NCBI RefSeq assembly: GCF_902686445.1
Contig: NC_062213.1
Span: forward strand, 138,778,491-138,842,490
DNA length: 64,000 nucleotides
Direction of reading: 5' to 3'
Source of the DNA: Sciurus carolinensis
Taxonomy: Eukaryota; Chordata; Mammalia; Rodentia; Sciuridae
The position numbers were made by a program, and so were the translations under genes. Below the pieces are notes generated by a model, which saw nothing but the letters and a program-made list of their open reading frames with translations, was not told the DNA's origin and searched no databases. Each line of letters starts with the position of its first letter. Positions within the stretch are counted from its first letter, which is position 1. This document shows positions 56,236 to 64,000 of this stretch, in pieces.

Positions 56236-57620
56236 CTTATAACATATTATAGCTCACTACCAGCTCTGTGGGGGTTTTTGTTACAAAATTCTCCATATCC
56301 ATCTGCCCTAGGGAGGTCTTTGACTTACGTGGTGCTGCCTGGTTTGGCAGTTTGGCTACCTTGAACTGATTTAATTCTCCTCAGGCAAGCAGGATTAGTG
56401 TCTCTGATGCACAGAGCTCTGAGAAGGGAGCACACCCTGGTCTGATAATTTGAGATAAATCCATGCTCTCTTCTGTCTTGTATAATTCCAGCAGCATGAC
56501 TTGAGTCTCAACTGGGAACTTGCCACAGAGAACATTCCCTTGGAGGACCTCCAAATGTTAATTCTGGAGATGATGGTGGAGCCAGGAGGTGATGAGCCAG
56601 ATGGATAAAACTGGACTGTGTTGGGATTCTCAACTCTCCACACCCAGGCCCTCTGAGTTTCAGAACACATCAGGAAACTTTAGCAATCTCCTTTCACATA
56701 CATGCCAACCACACATAAAAAATAGTCATTTCAATTGACATTTGGCCAATGGAAATCAATATACCACAGTGTGTTGAAAACTCTCTACTTAATAATAACC
56801 AGATTTAAGAGAATGAAAACAAGATGGCAGACTACTGAAAAATAAAGGGCAATGATATGTATATCATATGTTTTCAAAAAGTGTATATTTCCAAATTCCA
56901 AAAGCAGTAGGTTTTATATATAATTAATTGGGGGAACTTTCTGCAGGTATTTATTATGAATCAGTGATATGATTTCTATAGAAAGAACACCAAATTATTT
57001 ATGAATTTCTTTGCCCAATTATGATAAATCCTGGCACAAAACTAATGCTCAGTAAATATTTGTTGAATGAAGGTAAGAAAGAAAATACCTCTGTGACTAT
57101 GAAGTTCATACAGGTAGACTCAGGAAGCCAGCTATTCTTAAAATATTATGCAATTTAGGTTTTCTACAGAATTCAAAATCAGATGGAGATTAATTAAGAA
57201 TTGGTTAAAACTAATGATAAATATTTCTCAAATAGAACATGCAACCTGAGAAGTCTTTTTTTTTTCTGTAAGTGAGAATTGTTTCTCTTTTCATTTTCTC
57301 AGCTTCAGGTGAGATAGTTTTAGGGGAGACTTCTTCCTTCACACCCCTTCACACCCTGCCCCTCCAATCTGGCAGATAAGGGCACCATAAAGTGGAATGA
57401 TGCTTTCTTGTGTGCGTGCTGAGATTTCTCTAGTGCAGTTCAACCCTGCCACGAGGATGATGGCTTGCTTATAAAGCTTGGGTAATGAATAGTCCAAGAT
57501 TTATTTTCACATTTATTTAGGACAATCTTCTCACTGTCACTGTGCCAACACTATCAGCACAACTCAATGTTGCATAAAAAAAGCACAAGCTTTGGAGAAA
57601 AAGAAAAAAACCCTGGCCTT
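56236..57620. other. Mostly unique noncoding DNA with an L2 tail
   Basis: At about 57030-57070 'CCTGGCACAAAACTAATGCTCAGTAAATATTTGTTGAATGAA' is the reverse of an L2 3' tail. Otherwise no repeat or gene recognised. The minus frame at 56395-56670 has no domain. Confidence 0.45.
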
Positions 57621-57765
57621 CCGGTGTCTGCTCTGACACTCATCAATTGCATGACCTTGAGTGGTTATTGAACACATTTGAGCCTCATTTCCCATCAGGG
57701 CTGTTGTTCCACTTAAACAAGTTCACATTTGTACAGTGTCTGGCACCCAGTAGGTCTGAAATGTT
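57621..57765 (+). repeat. MIR SINE
   Basis: 'CAATTGCATGACCTTGAGTGGTTATTGAACACATTTGAGCCTCATTTCCCATCAGGGC' and 'GTACAGTGTCTGGCACCCAGTAGGT' are the core and end of MIR. Confidence 0.75.
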
Positions 57766-58329
57766 AATTCCCTCTCAGTTAATTTTCTACATTTTGCTTA
57801 CTGTCACATCAGCCCTCATGTTGGTTGCCAGCCCTTCTTTCCTCTTCTCTCCAGACTCTACCCTGAGGAAGTTCAGGCAATCGCTAGTTAACACACAGTG
57901 GGACCATGTCTGCGATGCTCTTCCTAGGTTTGCATCTTCTTGCTGCTCACTTAGAGAAGGCGAGAGTTAGGGTTTCTTGGAGGTATTCCAGGTTGCCTTC
58001 TGCAGAACAGAAGTCTGTTACTTTGTCCCATGATGACATCGTTAGAAACATTGATCATTTTTAAGTCCACATTCCTGACTTGCTTTCACATTACTGCTCA
58101 GTTTAAAGAGCCCCAACATAGGATTTTTTTTTTCCCTTTGAGGTAGGTTCTAATTACCTTGCCTCGATTTTTATAGGGACTGAGGGTGGAGACACCAGTA
58201 GTTATCCAGTCAACCCTGGTAGTGTGGTCACTCCAAACCAGGGAGTGGCTGTCACCTATCATTAGGGATTACATTCACTTTTTGACACAGCAGCCAGCAC
58301 AATTCTTCAAAACATGTCAGATAATAAAT
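57766..58329. other. Noncoding DNA
   Basis: No gene or named repeat recognised. Confidence 0.45.
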
Positions 58330-58860
58330 GACACTCTCCTTCTCAGTGTCATTCAGTGAGTTCCCATCTCTCCGAGAATAAAAGGCAGACCCTTACGTCT
58401 CATGGCCCCGTGTGACGTGGCCTTGCCTACTTTCCAACTTCACTTCCTCGTTCTCTTCCTTATTCACTGTACTGCAGCCCCAAGGGCCTCTTGGCTGCTT
58501 CCCACCTCACAGAGTTCAAGGTCCTGCTTCAGGACTTTTGTACCTGTTGTTCATCATATCAGAATGTTCATCTCCCCATCTATCCATAGTATTACAGTTC
58601 TACTCAGATGTCACCTCCTCGGGGAGGGCTTTCTGGACTAGTCTGTCTAAGTGAGCACTGGCAACACTACTCTCTGCCCTTTAATGAGGTTTGTGTTTCT
58701 ATACACACGAACAGACATTTGTTATTTGTTTTAAGTATGTGATCTGTAGAACCCAGGGACTTTTGTTTCCTTCACCACAAACGTCTCCAGTAAGTGGAAT
58801 AGGGCCTAACCCAGAAGAAGGCACTCCAGATATCTCGGCTGAATGGAAGAATGCATGATT
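58330..58860 (-). mobile_element. L2 LINE 3' region, long copy
   Basis: 'CTCATGGCCCCGTGTGACGTGGCCTTGCCTAC', 'CTTCAGGACTTTTGTACCTG', 'CTACTCAGATGTCACCTCCTCGGGGAGGGCTTTCTGGAC' and a final 'AGAAGAAGGCACTCC...GAATGGAAGAATG' are reverse-orientation L2 in order. Two overlapping frames at 58402-58654 are shadows. Confidence 0.85.
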
Positions 58861-59325
58861 TTAGGGATAGTCCTGAGGTTATTATGCAGGTGGGTAAGGA
58901 AAGGACTGGGAAACTGCTTTTGCTGGAAAACATTCAGATGCTGTGTCTCCATAATAAGAACAAGAACAGGAACCTAATATCTTCAATTTATTGAACATTA
59001 GGGTGCCCTGCTCAGTAGGAATGTATAAATTGTTTGTGATCATTTACGAGGTGATGATTTTATCACATTGGTCTATGGAAAGAATATTCAATAGTTTGTT
59101 ATGAGGTTATTACAAAGGAAATGTGCAGTTTTTAAACCACAACAGAAAGATAGCACATTATGAAAGTCACATTCAACTACTGACATACCTAGAATGTAGC
59201 CTGTCACTAGAGGACTTCTTAGAATTTCAGTCCTATCTGAGACATCCTCCAACACTCTACCCTGGTTTCCCATCTCTCAGCAAACAAACATAGATAATGC
59301 CTCCTAAACATAGAGATTCCAAAAC
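58861..59325. other. Noncoding DNA
   Basis: Nothing recognised. Confidence 0.45.
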
Positions 59326-59510
59326 TCAAGTGATGGTTCTAGACATGTCTGGCCATATCTACTTGGCCTCGAGTGAGTTACTTAAAGTCTTCCTGCCTCA
59401 ATTTCCTCACCCTTTAAATGGAAATAAGGATAGTGCCTATATCATAGTCATATACAACTCAGGGAATCAGTGAAATAATACATGAAATGATTAGCATAAA
59501 GTTATCACTA
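59326..59510 (+). repeat. MIR SINE
   Basis: 'GGCCTCGAGTGAGTTACTTAAAGTCTTCCTGCCTCAATTTCCTCACCCTTTAAATGGAAATAAGGATAGTGCC' and the end 'GAAATAATACATGAAATGATTAGCATA' are MIR. Confidence 0.85.
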
Positions 59511-59706
59511 GCAATTGTTCACATAAAAAAGGTGTGTGTGGGACTGAGTCTGTGGGATTTAAAAAGGCAATTCTTGACTTTCTTTTCTAACCTGAGACAA
59601 AAAAATTTTCTTCAAGATATTTGTTTAAAATTATATCAGACTGTAGAAATGTGTACATATTTGTCAATATGCAAATTTGAAGGGTGTCAGATGTCTGCTC
59701 AATAAG
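59511..59706. other. Noncoding DNA
   Basis: Nothing recognised. Confidence 0.45.
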
Positions 59707-59720
59707 AGGCCTTTTGATGT

Positions 59721-60002
59721 TGCTGAGTGAAATAAAGCAGACTCAGGAAGTCAAGGGTCATATGTTTTCTTCATATGTAGAAGTCAGAGAGAAAAAGGTG
59801 GGGGGAAAGGAGGTCATGAAAATAAAGGGATACCAGCAGACGACAGGGATGAGGAAGAGGAAGCAGGGGAGGGAAAAGGAGGTATGGGGAATGAATTAGG
59901 CCAAATTATGCTATGTGCAGGTATGAATATATCACAAGGAAGCCTACTATTACGTATAATTATAATTCACCCATAAAACATTTTAAAAATAAAAAATTAA
60001 AT
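59721..60002 (+). mobile_element. Lineage-specific L1 3' end, strongly 5'-truncated
   Basis: 'TTGCTGAGTGAAATAAAGCAGACTCAGGAAGTCAAGGGTCATATGTTTTCTTCATATGTAG' followed by a G/A-rich polypurine tract (about 59785-59890), 'GGCCAAATTATGCTATGTGCAGG', 'ATTATAATTCACCCATAAAAC' and an A-rich tail. This is the 3' UTR layout of L1s active in squirrels. Near-perfect duplications GCCTTTTGATGT (about 59709-59720) and GCCCTTTGAATGT (about 60004-60016) suggest the target site. Confidence 0.7.
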
Positions 60003-60327
60003 GCCCTTTGAATGTAAGGGGTAATTGTTCTCATAGTTTTCACTGTGGTCAGCTACCTGACTTCAACATCTTCAGTCCCTGCCGTTGAGTAGAGTGTAAC
60101 CTTGTTTGGTTACATCATTTTCATTTTTTTCTTTGTTTTCTGATTTGGGTTTTAGGAACCTTTGTACCAATTGCCTTACAGGAAACATTTTGCTCCCTCC
60201 TGGGTATGAGAGGACTGCTCCCAGGAATAGGCCTGGAGAATGACTGGTTTGCTGTGCCTGGGGTCAGATGGGAGGGATCCAGGTGTCACTCAGAGGGATA
60301 TGGTAAGAGCTCATATCCGTACTGAGT
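60003..60327. other. Noncoding DNA
   Basis: Nothing recognised. Confidence 0.45.
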
Positions 60328-60522
60328 ATTTTTTTTTTTCCAGTACTGAGTGTTGAACCCAAGTCCACTCTACCACTGAGCTACATCACAGGCCCTTCTT
60401 ATTTTCAAATTTTGAGAGACAGCTTGCCAAGTCGCTGAGGCTGGCCTTGAACTTGCTACACTCCTGCCTCAGCCTCCCAAATCCTTGGGATTACGGTTGT
60501 GCACCACCAATGCCAGGCTATA
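60328..60522 (-). mobile_element. MEN-type (B1+ID) composite SINE
   Basis: A T-run, a reversed ID unit ('GTGTTGAACCCAAGTCCACTCTACCACTGAGCTACATCACAGGCCC') and a reversed B1 unit ('GAGGCTGGCCTTGAACTTGCTACACTCCTGCCTCAGCCTCCCAAATCCTTGGGATTACGG...GCACCACC'). Confidence 0.9.
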
Positions 60523-61440
60523 ATTTGTATCTTCTTTAGCTATGTTCCTTAACAAAAACATGAATTACGGACCTCACCTAAACATGAGAGCAATTTTAAC
60601 AATATTCTTTTTATTGAGCATCAGCTTTATTTTGGCGGTGGGCAGGTAGGAAGAAATAGGTATTATTTTATATGGTTACACATGTAACCATTCACAGAGA
60701 CCTCCCAAAAGAAGAGAATCCAAGGGTGCATCCCTAAATGATCTTAAGTCAACTTTTGGAAGCAAAAACTGTTCAAAGACAACCCTTTGTCTCTTTAGGG
60801 TAAACTTAATTGTCACATAGGAAATGTCAGAGCTCTGAAGCACCAAGGTGCATATGTGTGTGTGGCTGGAGGTGAGGGAGGGACACCAGGATAGAAGGGT
60901 GAACAAGAAACATTGCAGCAGAAATAATTTTTTATTTCTACCATACCCTCCTTCTCACAATAAAATAGAGTTTTCCAAATTACACATCAGCTGTTTAAAG
61001 TGTCTGAGGCAAAATGCCTGGGATTTTTTTTTTTTTTTTCCAAAAGGAAACTAGGAAATGAATCATAAAACATTAATACTACCTTAAAATAACTCAGGGT
61101 AGGGGCATCCCAAGATGAACTCAGTAGAGCACTAGAGGAAAGCCGCACCTCCAGAGGAGAAATTTCATTAGAGAGGACTTGCCCTTTCCCACAGAGAGTT
61201 CTAGGGCTGACTTCTAGAAGCTGGGAGGGCTGTGTCATGCTGAGTGGGAACCCTGGCTGCTTCTCCCATCTGTGGAGCACTGCTCTTCTTGGAAACAGAA
61301 ATAATCAAAAAAGTAAGCCATCTCCTGATCCTATGCAAAGGTGTTCCTCATACTTCAGCTGGACTCATCCTGAGGTGATTTCAGGTTTCCGCGATCATCA
61401 AATTCAGAACTTCACTAGGTGGAGCTAGGTGGAAATAGAG
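60523..61440. other. Unique noncoding DNA
   Basis: About 0.9 kb, with a T-run at about 61024-61040. Short frames on both strands have no recognised domain. Confidence 0.45.
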
Positions 61441-61625
61441 ATGAATGGTTAAGTGCACAGCTTCAGGAGCCAGACAGGCCTGGGTTATTAGCTGTGACCT
61501 TGAACAATTTTTTAGTTAGCTTTCTGACTGCTTTTTCCTCTGTAAAATTGGGACTATGGACTTAATTATAATGTATTTTTGAGGCTTAAATGAGATCAAT
61601 GCACAATTGTCCATGATTAAGAAAT
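61441..61625 (+). repeat. MIR SINE
   Basis: 'CACAGCTTCAGGAGCCAGACAGGCCTGGGTTATTAGCTGTGACCTTGAACAATTTTTTAG' and 'CCTCTGTAAAATTGGGACTATGG...GAGGCTTAAATGAGATCAATG' cover nearly the whole MIR. Confidence 0.9.
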
Positions 61626-62762
61626 AAAGGAACATTCTATTTTTTATTTAAATTACTTTCAGTCCTCATCTCGTTGATTATGAAATTCCTATTCCAAGTT
61701 TTGAGTTTCTAATTTTTGGTTCCCTCTTCTCCAAGCTATTTCTGGGAAGATCCGAGAATGTGCTTTTAAGTTCTACATGTTAATTCTGGTAGTCATTATT
61801 CCTCTCATTGTCCTCTGCTCCAGAAATCTTGTGTAACCTCATGCTATGGGACAGTCTGTTCTCTGAGCTTAAACTGGAATGAAGCCATAGCTAGCCCATA
61901 GAGTACCTTTGTGTAAATGGGCAAAAGTTGAGCCTTCCAGATAGGGCCAGGTATCGAGGAGCAGAGTTAGCAAAGAATGTTCTCTTTTTTCTAGGTGAAC
62001 ACAGCCCATATCAGGATCCATGGTTTGTTGATTGAAGCACTGGCTAGATTTCAGCCCCCATCCCTCTCCCTCAGCCAGATGCTTTTGGGTAATAAAAACA
62101 ATGCAACCATGCTTGATAGCCCTGGGTAATCCCTGGCTGCATGTAACATAAAACCTCACAGCAACATCTGTGTAAACCAAGTAGAAGTTTATTTCCTGCT
62201 CACATCAAAGGAGATAAACCTTTCAGTTTTGATCTGACCACTTTATGTTGTTATCAGACAAGATTTCGGTCTTTCTGCTCCCCCATCCTAGGTGAGTGGC
62301 TCCATTGTCAATGGCTCTCATCTAATGGTCCCTGATAGCCTTGATGGGCTATGAGATGGTTCATGAGCCCTCATACTATCTTATCAAAGTTCAAATAGTA
62401 GGAAAGGAGAAGGGATGAAAACCAACCTTTTTCTGTGCCCATAAGGCTATTTTGCTTAAGTCTTTTTGACCAAAAATTGATCGTATGATCACACTTGTCT
62501 GTGGAAACAACTGAGAAATGTTATTTTTTCAGCTAGGTACTTGGCTATAGATGGGTCTGTTACTGAGAAGGGAGAAGAATGGATGTTGGGAGTGGGCGAT
62601 TAATAATTTCTCTTTCTCAGTTCTATTTTCTCCTAGAATGTACCTACCCAACTCCCTTACCATTGTCCCTTCCTGCCCCAATTTGAAACAACCAAGAGTT
62701 TGGTTTAATAAAATTTAATTGAATGTAGAGGAGGATAAGAAAGCAACACTGCAGGGTGCTGG
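61626..62762. other. Noncoding DNA with one possible old repeat
   Basis: At about 62145-62480 the sequence 'ACCTCACAGCAACATCTGTGTAAACCAAGTAGAAGTTTATTTCCTGCTCAC' onward has the look of an old DNA-transposon or LTR copy, not identified. Otherwise unique. Confidence 0.4.
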
Positions 62763-62970
62763 GGGCAATACTGCACAGTGGTTAAGCATGTGAACTCTAG
62801 AATCAGATTGCCTGGGTCAAAACCTTGGCTCTATGACAATTAGTTGTGAGACCCTGGACAGATTTTCTCCTAATCTTTTTGAGGTTGTCTTTTCCCAATC
62901 TGCAATATAATAGGTTTATTAGTACTGAATGAGATAATACACATGTAGCTAGCTCATTTAGTGCAAAATA
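62763..62970 (+). repeat. MIR SINE
   Basis: 'ACTGCACAGTGGTTAAGCATGTGAACTCTAGAATCAGATTGCCTGGGTC' then 'GTTGTGAGACCCTGGACAG' and 'GAATGAGATAATACACATGTAG' give the 5', core and 3' parts of MIR. The most complete copy here. Confidence 0.92.
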
Positions 62971-63631
62971 AATATATTCCTGCAAATTATCACTCTAAAT
63001 TATGTGAGAGCAGACAAGATATGACACACCCCTGGCCATAGTTTCTTGTAGATACCACTTACAAGACTAATAGTCCACGTTTCCATTCTATAGTGACATA
63101 TATGAGGTCTTTGCTGCTGTCAAAGATCCACCAGTACTTTACTTGCCTGCTGATATTTTGTCACTCCATTGTATCCTTGCAAGTCAGAAAACTTGCTTTT
63201 GAACAGTTAGCACAATTCTTATTCTTTCTGGCAAGTTGAACACTTCTTTTGCTTATTTTTGTCAGTCATTATTCATCAAAACTATTTGCCAGAAATAAAT
63301 GGTCACATTTAGCCACAGAGCAGTAAGATTACAGAATGCACTCGACTCTTCGAGCAGCTTCTGACTCCTGGGCTCATTGGCCACAAGTCAATGGTATGGG
63401 CTGACCCACCAGCTCTCATGTATTTATCCACATGGCAATATGTGGAATGTGGACTACATTGGATGGCTATATATAAATGCATAGCTTCTTATTTTGAGAA
63501 AAATATCTTAGAGAAAAACAGAAATCTAATGAGTCAGTACTTTGACAGATAACTTTAAACAGATTGGTATATATACACACCTACTTAACTGAAAGTGTTC
63601 AGTAAGGGCAGTGAAGAAATAAAAATAATGA
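62971..63631. other. Unique noncoding DNA
   Basis: Nothing recognised. Confidence 0.45.
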
Positions 63632-63750
63632 TACAGCTGGAATTGGTAGCATGCTCTTGCAATTCCAGTTACTCCAGAGGCTGAAACTGGGTGATCCTTG
63701 AGGCCAGGAGTTCAAGGCAAGTCTGGGCAACATTAGTGAGAACTGATCTC
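63632..63750 (+). mobile_element. 7SL-derived SINE monomer (proto-B1/FLAM-like)
   Basis: 'CTGGAATTGGTAGCATGCTCTTGCAATTCCAGTTACTCCAGAGGCTGAAACTGGGTGATCCTTGAGGCCAGGAGTTCAAGGCAAGTCTGGGCAACATTAGTGAGA' is closer to an ancestral 7SL monomer than to rodent B1, because the part 'CAGGAGTTCAAGGC...CTGGGCAACAT' is retained. Confidence 0.8.
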
Positions 63751-63756
63751 AGGAAA

Positions 63757-63787
63757 AACAAACAACAACAACAACAACAACAACAAT
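63757..63787 (+). repeat. (CAA)n microsatellite in SINE tail
   Basis: About eight CAA units grown from the A-rich tail of the 7SL-derived SINE. Confidence 0.97.
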
Positions 63788-64000
63788 ATTGCTGTCACCG
63801 TGATCATTTGGGGGTATGTAGGCTCTGATCCTCATTTGAAGTTCCTTATCTTGCTCCACAGCTCCCCTGCTAAAGGGCATGTCTAGATTTCCCCTACACA
63901 TTTTATTTCAGACCTCCACCTGTTTTCGTCCTCAGTTTGTGAGATTGATGGTTTCCTTCCACCAATCCCTCTCTCTAGGCCCTGTTGTTTCCTCTCTGAC
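63788..64000. other. Noncoding DNA to window end
   Basis: Nothing recognised. Confidence 0.45.

Noticed and set aside
58402..58654. Two overlapping 80-codon frames with hydrophobic stretches, resembling small membrane proteins
   Set aside because: They are the antisense of an L2 3' region; the Leu/Phe/Ser content comes from its pyrimidine-rich strand.

Overview
The window is nuclear DNA from a mammal, and most probably from a rodent of the squirrel family (Sciuridae). The evidence is the SINE content. There are several composite B1+ID elements of the kind described from squirrels (MEN / B1-dID), for example 34067-34285 on the plus strand and about 11130-11341, 48895-49122 and 60328-60522 on the minus strand. 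There are also tRNA-Ala-derived ID elements, some with AAATAAA-type tails. MIR, L2, L1, HAL1-like and ERVL-MaLR copies make up most of the rest. The species cannot be fixed from the sequence alone.

No protein-coding gene, rRNA or tRNA gene can be supported. Almost every open frame is short, lies in a transposable element or simple repeat, or has no recognisable features. The window reads as AT-rich, CpG-poor intergenic or deep intronic DNA. The only stretch of clearly different composition is a GC-rich island at about 1185-1690, with overlapping open frames on both strands, which I could not assign.

Layout. 0-8.6 kb: unique AT-rich DNA with MIRs, one LTR split by a long pyrimidine tract, and a candidate conserved element near 4.9 kb. 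8.6-13.4 kb: L2, a DNA-transposon remnant, SINEs and old mammalian repeats. 13.98-16.18 kb: a minus-strand MaLR provirus with LTRs, tRNA-Leu-type primer site and internal region. 16.2-18.9 kb: mostly unique. 18.9-23.0 kb: a minus-strand L1 with a second, plus-strand L1 nested in it. 23-33.9 kb: L2, ID, a three-copy 18-bp tandem repeat, an LTR and long unique stretches, including a cluster of CAAGT sites at 32.8-33.1 kb. 33.9-39.4 kb: a HAL1-like ORF1 retroelement interrupted in turn by a MEN SINE, a plus-strand MaLR provirus and an ID SINE. 39.5-49.5 kb: MIRs, an MLT1 LTR holding a young ID element, old repeats and unique DNA. 49.6-52.6 kb: a minus-strand L1 interrupted by four LTR-type insertions. 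52.6-64 kb: an L1M 3' end with two MaLR LTRs, MIRs, L2, a sciurid-type L1 tail, and B1-family SINEs.

The window therefore records the history of transposable elements rather than a set of cooperating genes. I saw no convincing new biological system. The observations most worth checking are the nested insertion chronologies, the antiparallel L1 pair (a possible long foldback), the CAAGT-site cluster, the candidate conserved element near 4.9 kb and the GC-rich island.
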